From positions 70,086 through 134,085 of the forward strand of contig DATCKN010000129.1 in assembly GCA_036562185.1 (NCBI GenBank): a DNA stretch of 64,000 bases, written 5' to 3'. Positions 36,359 through 46,001 of the stretch are shown one piece after another. The stretch's first letter is position 1; every line of letters starts with the position of its first letter. The notes under the pieces are model-generated. The model did no database searches and was not told the DNA's origin. It saw nothing but the letters and a program-made list of their open reading frames with translations. The position numbers were made by a program, and so were the translations under genes. The stretch comes from Thermoclostridium sp036562185 (lineage in GTDB: Bacteria > Bacillota > Clostridia > DSM-8532).

Positions 36359-36546
36359 CTGATACCCTCCTCCAAGACCATTTTATGTACTGGCAATATA
36401 ATATCATATACAATTTCTTTTTTGCGTATCCCAGGCTACATTTGTGAAAATATACTGTATTTTTTTTCGTAAAGAAAAAGGGCGGACGAATCATTGCCGG
36501 CAGAAAAGCATTTACACAGGCTGCAATACCGGTTCTGCCGTAAAAA

Positions 36547-36575
36547 TGGTAATTATCTGGAAGGTCTGTTATAAT
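36547..36575 (+). promoter_or_regulatory. Promoter of the C_GCAxxG_C_C gene
   Basis: TGGTAA at 36547-36552, 17-base spacer, TATAAT at 36570-36575. Just upstream CGGCAGAA (36498-36505) can pair with TTCTGCCG (36533-36540). Confidence 0.45.
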
Positions 36576-36634
36576 ATACTCAGTGATAAATGTGCGGAAT
36601 TGTTGTGCTTGTGAGTTCGGAAAGGGGATAAACT

Positions 36635-37066
36635 ATGGATGAGAATGTCCGGAAAGCATTGGAGATGTTTAAAAGCGGGTTTAATTGCGCGCAAGCTGTT
36701 GCAGGCTCATTTAATGCGGATTTAGGTATTGACGATAAGGTTCTTATGAAAATAGCATGCGGATTTGGCGGCGGAATGAGATGTGGTGAAGTATGCGGAG
36801 CTGTTTCGGGTGCGGTTATGGTAATCGGCCTGAAGTACGGGCAATCCGATGCCGGAGATACGGCTGCTAAAGGAAATTGCTACAAGATTACATCAGAGTA
36901 TATTGAGAAATATAAAAAAAGGAATGGAACAATCCTTTGCCGTGAAATATTAGGCTACGATGTACGGGATGCCCGTGACAGAGCGAAGAATCCAGGAAGG
37001 CAAAAGGAAGTATGCCCTAAAGCGATTGAAACAGCGGTTTTATTGCTTAAGGAAATGGGATTCTAA
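36635..37066 (+). CDS. C_GCAxxG_C_C family protein
   Basis: 143 residues, cysteine-rich and soluble. The family motif is spread along the chain: FNCAQAVAG, ACGFGGGMRCGEVCGAVSGA, then GNCYKI, TILCREILGYD and EVCPKAIE. Members are redox or metal proteins of anaerobes, often near electron-transfer or stress genes; the exact reaction is unknown. ATG at 36635 is preceded by AAGGGGA. It has its own promoter and stands alone before the GH2 gene, about 200 bases upstream of it. Confidence 0.92.
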   Translation: MDENVRKALEMFKSGFNCAQAVAGSFNADLGIDDKVLMKIACGFGGGMRCGEVCGAVSGAVMVIGLKYGQSDAGDTAAKGNCYKITSEYIEKYKKRNGTILCREILGYDVRDARDRAKNPGRQKEVCPKAIETAVLLLKEMGF

Positions 37067-37272
37067 GCTGGATAGAATGTTTTTATCAAAGCGCCCATGC
37101 TTCCTGTGATAAATTTCCATCCCGGAAGCATATGCTTTATAAGCACAATTCCCGAAAGCATAAATGATAAATATGTTTTTGATAAAAGGTTTGTGATTGG
37201 TTCACATTTCAAAAAACATACCGGTTAAGGTTAAGGAGTATATCTTATGGGGCTGAAAGGAGATTTAAAGAA

Positions 37273-40200
37273 ATGAACAGGAAAATACTTTTTAATGACG
37301 GATGGGAATTTGCAAAAAGCAGCCTGGATGTCAGTGACTATAGCACGTTGGAATTTGAACCGGTGGATATTCCCCATGACTGGCTTATTTATAACACTTT
37401 GGATCTCTATGAAAACAGCATAGGCTGGTACCGTAAAAGATTTACGCACAACTGCGAATCCGACCGGACGCTTCTTTGCTTTGACGGCGTTTATATGGAT
37501 TCCGCGCTTTTCGTAAACGGGCAGTTCGCAGGGGAATGGAAATATGGCTATTCCTCTTTTGAACACGATATAACCAATTTTATAAAGGAAGGAATCAATG
37601 AGATCATCTTAAAGGTGGTGCATCAAAGCCCCAACAGCAGGTGGTACTCGGGTGCGGGCATTTACCGCAATGTATGGCTTAAGGAAAGAAGCAAAAACCA
37701 CATTGTGACCGACGGGGTTTACATATCGTCAAAGTGTAATGGGGAAAGATGGGAAGTGGATGTTGACACCGAATATAATGCGGTTACCGATGTAAGGATT
37801 TCCCACAGAATAATATATAAAGATAAAATCATAGCCTCGTCGGAAGAGCTTGTAAAGGCGGGAGACAATAAAGTAAGCTCGCAGCGGTTATATGTTGAAA
37901 ATCCGTTGCTGTGGAGTACCGATGAACCCAATTTATATAAAATTGTCACCCAAATGGAATTGCTTAAAACACACAATGGCAGCGAGACCGTCGAATGCAT
38001 CGAATGCATTACCCAGAATATTGGGTTCAGGACAATAACTCTGGACCCCGGGCAGGGACTTCTTTTAAACATGAAAAAAATGAAGCTGAACGGTGTCTGC
38101 GAACACCATGACCTGGGGGCTCTTGGTGCAGCCTTCAACAAAACGGCTTTAAAAAGAAGATTTGCCCTGCTTAAGGAAATGGGTGTAAACGCGATACGAA
38201 CCGCCCATAACATGCCGGCCCCCGAACTGATGGACCTGGCCGATGAAATGGGGTTTCTCGTTCTGTCAGAAGCTTTTGATATGTGGGAAAGGCCAAAAAC
38301 CCCCTATGATTATGCGAGGTTTTTCAAAGACTGGGCCTATAACGATGTAAAAAGCTGGGTGAAAAGGGACAGGAACCATCCAAGCCTTCTAATGTGGAGT
38401 ATTGGAAATGAAATTTATGATACCCATGTCGACGAAAGAGGGCAGGAAATAACCAGAATGCTGATGGATTATGTGCGGGAATTTGATCCGAAGAGTAATG
38501 CCCAAATTACCATTGGCTCCAATTACATGGCATGGGAGAACGCCCAGAAGTGCGCTGATATACTGAAGATTGCCGGCTATAATTATGCAGAGCATTTATA
38601 TCATAAACACCACAACGAACATCCCGACTGGGTTATCTTTGGCAGTGAAACCTCATCTGTTGTGCAAAGCAGGGGTGTTTACCATTTTCCTTTTGAAAAG
38701 GAGATCCTTTCTGATGAAGATGAACAGTGTTCTGCCCTGGGGAACAGTACTGTCAGCTGGGGGGCGAGATCGGCTGAAGCATGCATTCTTGCAGAAAGGG
38801 ATGCACCTTTTTCCCTTGGCCAGTTTCTTTGGACGGGGTTCGATTATATTGGCGAGCCCACGCCTTACCATACGAAAAATTCATATTTCGGCCAACTGGA
38901 TACGGCTACGTTTAAAAAGGATTCATTCTATATTTACCAGGCTGCATGGACCGATTATAAATCAAATCCGATGGTGCACATTTTCCCGTACTGGGATTTT
39001 AATGAAGGGCAGATTATTGACGTAAGGGTATGCTCGAATGCTCCCCGTATTGAACTTAAACTGAACGGGGATACCATCGGAACCCATGATATTGACTACA
39101 AGCATGGGAAACAGCTGGTAGGCTGGTGGAAAATACCCTACCGGGAAGGCGAACTTGTCGCAATAGCCTATGATGAAAACGGCAAAGTAATTGCCACCGA
39201 TGTTAAAAGATCTTTCAAAGACGCAAAGAGGGTTTGCATTAAGGCAGATAAAGATGTTTTGGTTGCAGACGGGCGGGATTTGATATTTGTTGAAATAACC
39301 GTTGAAGATGAAAATGGCAACAAGGTTGAAAATGCAAATAACCGTGTTTTTGTTAATGTAACGGGAGCGGGAAGGCTGATTGGGCTTGACAATGGGGACA
39401 GCACCGATTTCGACCAGTACAAGGGTTTAAGCAGGAGGCTTTTTAACGGCAAGTTAATGGCAATTATTGCAGCAACGCTGGAACCGGGTACTGTTATAGT
39501 GGAGGTAACATCATCGGGGTTAACCGGAAGCAGGCTGGAACTTCAGGCAGTTCCTGCAGAAGGCGGCGTTATTGAAGGAGTTTCGGCACTTATGAAAAAC
39601 AGGGAAATGCCATGTATTATGGGAAGTTTTGATGAAGTGCCTGTTCGTAAAATAGAACTGATCAGCCGTTCGGGACAGGTTATTGATAGGTCAAACATGG
39701 AAATAACAGTGGAAGCGAAACTTTATCCCGAAAATGCTTCATATCGCGAAGTAGAGTGGAGTGCAGTAAATGACTCAGGTATAAAATCGAATATCGCGAA
39801 AATCCAGCCAATGGGACTTAAAGCAAAAGTAACCGCTATTGGCGATGGGGAATTCAGAATCCGTTGCACCTGTAAAAACGGTACGAACAAGACAAGGCTC
39901 ATATCCCAGCTTGAGTTTAAGGCAACCGGTCTGGGCGTTGTATATAAAAACCCATATGAATTTGTATCCGCAGGTCTCTACGATTACAGCAAAGGTCAGA
40001 TTGGCAGCGGAAACGAAAAAGGAATAGCAACAGGACGGGAAGGGGAAACCCAAATCGGTTTTGAAAACCTTGACTTTGGAGCAGACGGATCTGATACCAT
40101 AACAATACCAATCTTTGCTCTGACAAGCGAACCATATAGATTTCAAATATGGGAAGGCAGGCCTTATGAAGAGGGAAGCACTCTGCTTGCCGATGCGGTT

Positions 40201-40698
40201 TACCACAGGGAAAGCATATGGAACGTATACCAGGAAGAAACCTACCGGTTGTCAAAAAAACTTCGCGGCATAACATCAATCTATTTTGTTTTTTATCAGA
40301 AAGTGCATCTGAAAGGTTTTGTTTTTGAGAAAAAGAACAGAGCTTTTGAGAAGAATATGGCTGCGGATTGCGACAGCATATACGGGGATACATATGTAAT
40401 AAACGGCAGCAATGTTGAGAACATAGGAAACAATGTATCGCTGGAGTTTAACAATATGGATTTTGGGGAAAACGGCGTATCGGGAATTATAATTTCCGGA
40501 AGGTCGTCCATAGACAATACAATACATATAAGGTTTAAAAATGAAGAAAGCGAAAGCAACCAACTGGTGGAATTCAAAAAATCTGACGGATATACGGAGA
40601 GGATTTTCGAGCTGGAGAGAATAACAGGCAAACAGAATGTAACGTTCCTGTTTTTACCCGGCTCAAACTTTGATTTTGCCTGGTTTAAGTTTGAATAA
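37273..40698 (+). CDS. GH2 family beta-glycosidase (beta-galactosidase-like) with C-terminal beta modules
   Basis: 1141 residues. The order is: sugar-binding jelly-roll (about 1-170), immunoglobulin-like domain, catalytic TIM barrel, DUF4982-like and Ig-like domains, and two similar C-terminal modules (about 890-1010 and 1020-1141). Acid/base Glu380 lies in MWSIGNEIYD and nucleophile Glu459 in IFGSETSSVV. The C-terminal pair repeats an FxNxDFGxxG motif (IGFENLDFGADG and LEFNNMDFGENG) and looks like CBM6-type carbohydrate binding. No signal peptide is visible, so it should act inside the cell on imported beta-galactosides or related sugars. AAAGGAGA precedes ATG at 37273. Confidence 0.9.
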   Translation: MNRKILFNDGWEFAKSSLDVSDYSTLEFEPVDIPHDWLIYNTLDLYENSIGWYRKRFTHNCESDRTLLCFDGVYMDSALFVNGQFAGEWKYGYSSFEHDITNFIKEGINEIILKVVHQSPNSRWYSGAGIYRNVWLKERSKNHIVTDGVYISSKCNGERWEVDVDTEYNAVTDVRISHRIIYKDKIIASSEELVKAGDNKVSSQRLYVENPLLWSTDEPNLYKIVTQMELLKTHNGSETVECIECITQNIGFRTITLDPGQGLLLNMKKMKLNGVCEHHDLGALGAAFNKTALKRRFALLKEMGVNAIRTAHNMPAPELMDLADEMGFLVLSEAFDMWERPKTPYDYARFFKDWAYNDVKSWVKRDRNHPSLLMWSIGNEIYDTHVDERGQEITRMLMDYVREFDPKSNAQITIGSNYMAWENAQKCADILKIAGYNYAEHLYHKHHNEHPDWVIFGSETSSVVQSRGVYHFPFEKEILSDEDEQCSALGNSTVSWGARSAEACILAERDAPFSLGQFLWTGFDYIGEPTPYHTKNSYFGQLDTATFKKDSFYIYQAAWTDYKSNPMVHIFPYWDFNEGQIIDVRVCSNAPRIELKLNGDTIGTHDIDYKHGKQLVGWWKIPYREGELVAIAYDENGKVIATDVKRSFKDAKRVCIKADKDVLVADGRDLIFVEITVEDENGNKVENANNRVFVNVTGAGRLIGLDNGDSTDFDQYKGLSRRLFNGKLMAIIAATLEPGTVIVEVTSSGLTGSRLELQAVPAEGGVIEGVSALMKNREMPCIMGSFDEVPVRKIELISRSGQVIDRSNMEITVEAKLYPENASYREVEWSAVNDSGIKSNIAKIQPMGLKAKVTAIGDGEFRIRCTCKNGTNKTRLISQLEFKATGLGVVYKNPYEFVSAGLYDYSKGQIGSGNEKGIATGREGETQIGFENLDFGADGSDTITIPIFALTSEPYRFQIWEGRPYEEGSTLLADAVYHRESIWNVYQEETYRLSKKLRGITSIYFVFYQKVHLKGFVFEKKNRAFEKNMAADCDSIYGDTYVINGSNVENIGNNVSLEFNNMDFGENGVSGIIISGRSSIDNTIHIRFKNEESESNQLVEFKKSDGYTERIFELERITGKQNVTFLFLPGSNFDFAWFKFE

Positions 40699-40748
40699 CG
40701 GGTTATTATGTAAGATTGAAAAACAGGATATAAAAGTTTTATAGTAAT

Positions 40749-40780
40749 AAAGGTAGGTCCGTGTTAAGACCTACCTTTTA
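40749..40780 (+). terminator. Terminator of the GH2 gene
   Basis: AAAGGTAGGTC (40749-40759) and GACCTACCTTT (40768-40778), eight-base loop, 11-bp stem ending in TTT. Confidence 0.75.
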
Positions 40781-40863
40781 AAGTCGGTGCTGTGGACGGA
40801 TTGCGCCTGGCGCCAGGCAGTATTACAGGAATAAATTAAAAGAACCGCCGGAAATCCCTTACA

Positions 40864-41112
40864 TCAGGTATCTGCTTTTTCATTTTCACGAGGCTTTGCA
40901 TTCTGAATGTTTTTCCACTCACCATCGGCACCGCATACCATTTTTACTCCACTTTTGCTTTCAAATTGGGAGCCTTCTGCATGCCATTGGTGATCATACA
41001 CGCATGAAGGGTTGTCATAGGCGTTTCCAACCGGCTCTGATGATAAAGGTGTAATGTCATCTGAGGTTATCCTGGTTTTATATATATTGCTTGCTTTTTG
41101 CTTATTCTTCAA
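40864..41112 (-). CDS. Small two-cysteine protein, unknown function
   Basis: 82 residues. The C-terminal half has a C-x-Y...W...G...C...D-G-x-W pattern (NPSCVYDHQWHAEGSQF, MVCGADGEWKNI) like short single-disulfide modules of the DUF1496 kind. No signal peptide. Start: TTG at 41112 with GGAGGTG seven bases upstream; the longer ATG at 41181 has no site. Monocistronic, convergent with the GH2 gene. Function unknown; the Cys/Trp spacing is the only clue. Confidence 0.6.
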   Translation of the reverse strand: MKNKQKASNIYKTRITSDDITPLSSEPVGNAYDNPSCVYDHQWHAEGSQFESKSGVKMVCGADGEWKNIQNAKPRENEKADT

Positions 41113-41556
41113 CTTAACGCACCTCCGGAAATATTTGGCAGTGATATTATCGTTTTTTACAAAGAGAATCCGGCCATGCACAGATTTTGCCCGTGAAATT
41201 CACCAGCTGCCATAGTAAAAGCATGCGCAGAAAACAAATAAATAATTCGCTTGTTATAAGTTTGCAAATTTATATTATGCTGTAAAAGCATTTTTTCCAT
41301 AATGAAAATCACGGATGAAAGGATAATTGCTTTAAAGAGGCTTTAATGCGCATAGAGGGATATGCCGGTATAAACTTTTTAAGAGTTTTATTTGGTAAAA
41401 TAATGTGATAGAATAAGTTGTACATGATAACCATTTGAATTTTACAACGTATTGCAAAAAGGAAGAGCTCGTTTGGCCTCTTCCTATTTACATTAATTTG
41501 ACAGCATTTGTGTTAACGGCTTATTGATAAATTGCGCGAACCCTGGGAGGTATTCT
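41113..41556. other. Intergenic region before the glycine cleavage operon
   Basis: About 440 bases without a gene. A hairpin AGGAAGAG/CTCTTCCT (41460-41467 and 41478-41485) has AAAAA on its left, so it would terminate minus-strand transcripts. TTGACA at 41498-41503 is a good -35 for gcvT, but the matching -10 (TATTGA near 41522) is weak. I found no glycine riboswitch consensus. Confidence 0.4.
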
Positions 41557-42654
41557 ATGAAAAAAACACCGTTATATGAAAAGCATTGTGATTTGGGGGG
41601 AAAAATAATTGATTTCCATGGCTGGGCATTGCCGGTCCAGTACTCGGGAATCATTGACGAACATAAGCAGGTCAGAAAGGCTGCGGGGCTTTTTGATGTT
41701 TCCCATATGGGTGAAATTACTGTCGAAGGTCCTGGCGCTACGGAATTCATTCAGAAAATAGTCACTAACGACATCAGCAAAACAAGGGATTTTCGTATAG
41801 TCTATTCACCGATGTGTTATCCCGATGGAGGAGTTGTGGATGATTTACTTATATATAAGTTCTCATCCGAATTTTATCTTTTAATTGTCAATGCATCAAA
41901 TACAGATAAGGATTATGACTGGCTCAGCCAAAACCTGGAAGGAAAGGTTCAGATAAAAAACCTGTCTGATCATTATGCGCAACTGGCTCTCCAGGGCCCT
42001 GAATCAGAAAAGATACTTCAAAAACTTGTGGATGCCCGGCTTAGCGAAATCAAGTTTTTTAATTTTATACCCGAAGCTGGAATATGCGGGAAAAGGGCAA
42101 TTATATCAAGAACCGGCTATACCGGGGAAGACGGATTTGAAATATATATAAAAAGTGAATATGCAGCAACTTTATGGGATAACCTGTTAGAAGCAGGCAA
42201 AGATTACGGTTTGGTTCCTGCAGGGCTTGGGGCAAGGGATACTTTAAGGTTTGAAGCTGCCCTGCCGCTGTATGGCAACGAACTCTCCCAGGATATTACT
42301 CCGCTGGAGGCCGGGCTTGACCGTTTTGTTAAGCTTGAAAAGGAAAATTTCATTGGCAGGGATGTACTTTTAAATCAAAAATCCTCCGGCCTTAAAAGAA
42401 AAATTGTGGGGTTTGAAATGGTTGACAGGGGAATACCACGCAGCGGATATGATGTTTTGGCAGATGGTGAAAAAATAGGGTATGTTACATCAGGAAACTT
42501 TTCTCCAAGCCTGGAGAAAAATCTTGGTATGGCTCTTGTGGATATAGCCTGTTCCGGGATTGGATTTGAAATTGATATAGCTATTAGAAACAGGGCACTA
42601 AAAGCAAGAATTGCAGAGCTGCCGTTTTATTCAAAAAAATATGCTAAAGGATAA
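41557..42654 (+). CDS. gcvT: Glycine cleavage system T protein (aminomethyltransferase)
   Basis: 365 residues. It moves the methylene group from lipoyl-H protein to tetrahydrofolate, releasing ammonia. Signatures: FDVSHMGEITVEGPGA near residue 50, the folate-site segment RTGYTGEDGFEIY, and LGARDTLRFEAALPLYGNEL. ATG at 41557 has GGGAGG seven bases upstream; a longer frame from 41524 begins before that site. It is the first gene of gcvT-gcvH-gcvPA-gcvPB; the L protein (lipoamide dehydrogenase) is not in the window. Confidence 0.95.
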   Translation: MKKTPLYEKHCDLGGKIIDFHGWALPVQYSGIIDEHKQVRKAAGLFDVSHMGEITVEGPGATEFIQKIVTNDISKTRDFRIVYSPMCYPDGGVVDDLLIYKFSSEFYLLIVNASNTDKDYDWLSQNLEGKVQIKNLSDHYAQLALQGPESEKILQKLVDARLSEIKFFNFIPEAGICGKRAIISRTGYTGEDGFEIYIKSEYAATLWDNLLEAGKDYGLVPAGLGARDTLRFEAALPLYGNELSQDITPLEAGLDRFVKLEKENFIGRDVLLNQKSSGLKRKIVGFEMVDRGIPRSGYDVLADGEKIGYVTSGNFSPSLEKNLGMALVDIACSGIGFEIDIAIRNRALKARIAELPFYSKKYAKG

Positions 42655-42705
42655 TATAATGATATGTCATTATAAAAGACATTAATTTATTGGAGGTTAT
42701 TTTTT

Positions 42706-43089
42706 ATGAAAGTTTTGAATGGCTTAAAGTATTCAGAAGATCATGAGTGGGTCAGAGTTGAAGGGAATAAGGCTTATATAGGTATTACAGATCACGCACA
42801 GCACTCCCTGGGTGACATAGTTTTTGTGGAAATTCCCGAGGTTGGAACCGAACTTAAAAGCGGCGATGTATTAAGTGTTGTTGAGTCCGTTAAGGCTGCA
42901 TCAGATGTGTATAGTCCCGTGTCGGGCACAATAATAGAAGTTAATGGGGAACTTGCCGACAGTCCTGAAAAAATAAATGAAGATCCTTACCGAAGCTGGA
43001 TTGCGGTAATAGAAATGAGCGATATATCCGAACTGGATGAACTGATGGATGAACACGAGTATGAAAGGTTCTGTCAGGAGGAGGAATAG
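42706..43089 (+). CDS. gcvH: Glycine cleavage system H protein (lipoyl carrier)
   Basis: 127 residues. The lipoylated lysine is K63 in SVVESVKAASDVYSP. N-terminal LKYSEDHEWVRVEG and the C-terminal helical end are typical. It carries the aminomethyl group between GcvP, GcvT and GcvL. TTGGAGG precedes ATG at 42706. It lies 51 bases after gcvT and two bases before gcvPA. Confidence 0.96.
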   Translation: MKVLNGLKYSEDHEWVRVEGNKAYIGITDHAQHSLGDIVFVEIPEVGTELKSGDVLSVVESVKAASDVYSPVSGTIIEVNGELADSPEKINEDPYRSWIAVIEMSDISELDELMDEHEYERFCQEEE

Positions 43090-43090
43090 C

Positions 43091-44431
43091 ATGTCTTATA
43101 TTCCAACCACGGATGAACAACAGCAAAAGATGCTTGCTGACATAGGTGCTGGCAGCATAGATGAGTTGTTCGCTGATATTCCTGAAAGCGTAAAGCTTAA
43201 AAATAAACTTAATATTCCCGGTGCTATGTCAGAAATGGAACTGGCGGCGCATATGCGGGAGCTGGCAGGGAAAAACATTAACCTTGATGAATTTACCTGT
43301 TTCCTTGGTGCAGGGGCATATGATCACTATATTCCGAGTGTTGTGACAAATCTTTTGTCAAGGCAGGAGTTTTATACCGCATATACTCCGTATCAGCCCG
43401 AGATAAGCCAGGGAACACTGCAGGCAATATTTGAATATCAGACCATGATATGCAGCCTGACAGGAATGGATGTATCAAATGCATCGTTATATGACGGGGC
43501 AACTGCCCTTGCAGAAGCTGCGTCGATGGCATGCGAGGCAACAAGGCGGAATGAAGTGATTGCAATAAGAAGCATACACCCCGAGAGTCGTGAAGTTGTG
43601 TCTACATACACAAAGTTTAAAGGCATGACTCTGAAAGAATGTGGCATTAAGAACGGTGTGGCCGATCTTAATAGCCTGAAGGAGATGATTAACGGGAATA
43701 CTGCGGCCGTTCTTGTTCAGAGCCCGAATTTTTTCGGTGCAATTGAGAATATTAAGGAAATTGCTGAAATTGCCCATGAAAATAAATCTTTGCTTGTTGT
43801 AAGCTGTGATCCCATCTCTCTTGCACTTCTTAAGGCTCCCGGAGATATCGGGGCGGACATTGTTGTCGGTGAAGGGCAGGTACTCGGTAACCCGGTTGGC
43901 TTTGGCGGACCTTATTTGGGGTTCATGGCAGCAAAAAAAGAGTTTACAAGAAGAATGCCCGGAAGAATAGTGGGAGAGACAGTTGACAGGAGCGGCAAAA
44001 GAGGTTATGTTTTAACGCTGCAGACAAGGGAACAGCATATAAGAAGAGAAAAAGCAACATCCAATATATGCTCGAACCAGGCTTTGAATGCTCTTGCAGC
44101 AACAATTTACCTGTCGGTAATGGGTAAAAAAGGGCTAAAAAAGGCGGCAGAACTGTCTTTGAGGAAAGCTCATTATGCTTATAAAAAGCTTATGGAAACC
44201 GGTCTTTTTTCACCAGCCTTTGACAGTCCGTTCTTTAAGGAATTTTTGCTTATTTACCATGGTGACGTGGAAAAATTAAATGAGCATTTGCTTGAAAGAA
44301 AGATAATTGGAGGTCTTTCGACAGATAAGTACTATCCTGAGTTCAGGGGAGGGTATCTTGTCGCGGTTACTGAAAAACGGACAAAAGAAGACATTGACAG
44401 GCTTGTATCGGAGGTGATTTCAGCATGCTGA
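43091..44431 (+). CDS. gcvPA: Glycine dehydrogenase (decarboxylating) subunit 1
   Basis: 446 residues, the N-terminal half of GcvP in organisms with a split P protein. Segments CFLGAGAYDHYIPS, YTPYQPEISQGTLQAIFEYQ and EGQVLGNPVGFGGP are characteristic. With GcvPB it decarboxylates glycine on PLP and loads the aminomethyl group on GcvH. ATG at 43091 follows AGGAGGAGG; an upstream start at 43049 would lie inside gcvH. It overlaps gcvPB by seven bases. Confidence 0.96.
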   Translation: MSYIPTTDEQQQKMLADIGAGSIDELFADIPESVKLKNKLNIPGAMSEMELAAHMRELAGKNINLDEFTCFLGAGAYDHYIPSVVTNLLSRQEFYTAYTPYQPEISQGTLQAIFEYQTMICSLTGMDVSNASLYDGATALAEAASMACEATRRNEVIAIRSIHPESREVVSTYTKFKGMTLKECGIKNGVADLNSLKEMINGNTAAVLVQSPNFFGAIENIKEIAEIAHENKSLLVVSCDPISLALLKAPGDIGADIVVGEGQVLGNPVGFGGPYLGFMAAKKEFTRRMPGRIVGETVDRSGKRGYVLTLQTREQHIRREKATSNICSNQALNALAATIYLSVMGKKGLKKAAELSLRKAHYAYKKLMETGLFSPAFDSPFFKEFLLIYHGDVEKLNEHLLERKIIGGLSTDKYYPEFRGGYLVAVTEKRTKEDIDRLVSEVISAC

Positions 44432-45885
44432 AAAAGGAAGAAAATCTTATTTTTGAACTCAGCGTACCCGGAAGAAGTACAAACCTGTTGCCTGAATGTG
44501 ACGTGGATGAAACCGAAATCAGCGAAATGATCCCCTTAAGCTTTTTAAGAGAAGGGGAGATTGATCTTCCCGAACTCGGAGAAGTAGATGTTGTAAGGCA
44601 TTTCACGCACCTTTCCCAGAAGAATTACGGGGTGGATTCAGGATTTTATCCATTGGGTTCATGCACCATGAAATATAACCCCAAAATTAATGAAGAAGTT
44701 TCAAAGCTGGACGGCTTTATGAAGGTCCACCCGTATCAGTCTGAGAAAACGGTACAGGGCTGTCTTGAACTTCTTTATAAAACCGATAAGTTTCTATCGG
44801 AAATTACAGGAATGGACCGTTTTTCACTGCAGCCGGCCGCAGGTGCCCATGGCGAAATGGCCGGGCTTATGATAATAAAGGCGTACCATGAACATAATGG
44901 TGACTATAAGCGTACTAAAATCATCGTTCCCGATTCCGCCCACGGTACGAATCCTGCCTCTGCCGCGGCAGTAGGTTTCAATGTTGTTGAAGTAAAATCC
45001 AACGACAGGGGCGGTATTGACATTGATGCCCTTAAGGATTTAATGGATGACGAAATTGCGGGGCTTATGCTTACAAACCCGAATACACTGGGCCTTTTTG
45101 ATGAGAATATAGACATGATTGCTCAAATTGTGCATGAAGCCGGTGGTTTATTATATTATGACGGGGCAAATGCAAATGCGATAATAGGAATATCAAGGCC
45201 CGGGGATATGGGATTTGATGTTGTGCATCTTAACCTGCATAAAACCTTCAGTACACCTCATGGCGGCGGAGGCCCGGGTTCCGGACCGGTAGGCGTAAAG
45301 AGGCAACTGGTGCCGTTTTTGCCTAAACCGGTTGTTGAGTATGACAACGGCAGATATTATTTCGACAATGACCGCCCGCTTTCAATAGGCAAAATTAAAT
45401 CTTTTTACGGAAACTTCCTGGTTGTTGTGAAAGCCTATGCCTATATACTGTCCCTTGGTGCCGAAGGGCTTAAAAAAGTATCCGAAGCTGCTGTACTGAA
45501 TGCCAATTATATAAAGGAGAAGCTGAAAAAATATTTCCATTTGCCATATGATCGCACCTGCATGCATGAAGTTGTTTTCTCAGGACAATGGCAGAAGGAA
45601 TACGGTGTATCCACGCTTGATATTGCAAAAAGGCTTCTTGATTTTGGGTATCATCCACCTACAATTTACTTCCCGCTCATCGTCAGGGAAGCTTTCATGG
45701 TTGAACCAACCGAGACCGAAAGCAAAGAAACTCTTGATGAGTTTATAAATACCATGATAGAAATAGCAAATGAGGCTGAAAAGGAACCTGAAAAGCTGCA
45801 TAATGCCCCGTTGAATACCCCGGTACAACGGCTCGATGAGGCAAAAGCAGCCCGCAGCCCGGTTCTGAAATATGAACGCAGGTAA
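44425..45885 (+). CDS. gcvPB: Glycine dehydrogenase (decarboxylating) subunit 2
   Basis: 486 residues, the PLP-bearing half of GcvP. The PLP lysine is K273 in LNLHKTFSTPHGGGG, with the glycine loop GGGGPGSGPVG behind it; PNTLGLFDENI and HGTNPASAA are also diagnostic. The start ATG at 44425 has GGAGGTG upstream and overlaps the gcvPA stop, so the two subunits are translated together. Last gene of the operon, followed by a terminator. Confidence 0.96.
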   Translation: MLKKEENLIFELSVPGRSTNLLPECDVDETEISEMIPLSFLREGEIDLPELGEVDVVRHFTHLSQKNYGVDSGFYPLGSCTMKYNPKINEEVSKLDGFMKVHPYQSEKTVQGCLELLYKTDKFLSEITGMDRFSLQPAAGAHGEMAGLMIIKAYHEHNGDYKRTKIIVPDSAHGTNPASAAAVGFNVVEVKSNDRGGIDIDALKDLMDDEIAGLMLTNPNTLGLFDENIDMIAQIVHEAGGLLYYDGANANAIIGISRPGDMGFDVVHLNLHKTFSTPHGGGGPGSGPVGVKRQLVPFLPKPVVEYDNGRYYFDNDRPLSIGKIKSFYGNFLVVVKAYAYILSLGAEGLKKVSEAAVLNANYIKEKLKKYFHLPYDRTCMHEVVFSGQWQKEYGVSTLDIAKRLLDFGYHPPTIYFPLIVREAFMVEPTETESKETLDEFINTMIEIANEAEKEPEKLHNAPLNTPVQRLDEAKAARSPVLKYERR

Positions 45886-45950
45886 ATTGATATTTATACC
45901 TTTTAGCCCGAAAGAGCCGTGTATATTAAGTCAAAGCAATTAGCCAATCA

Positions 45951-46001
45951 AAGGTTCAGGATTTTTGAATTTAATTCAGCAATACCTGAACCTTCATTTT
46001 T
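45951..46001. terminator. Terminator of the gcv operon
   Basis: AAGGTTCAGG (45951-45960) and CCTGAACCTT (45985-45994) with a 24-base loop, then CATTTTTTT. The right arm reaches the stop codon of the converging gene, so it may serve both. Confidence 0.7.

Noticed and set aside
41113..41556. Glycine riboswitch before gcvT
   Set aside because: No consensus sequence blocks of the aptamer were visible; a covariance scan would be needed to be sure.
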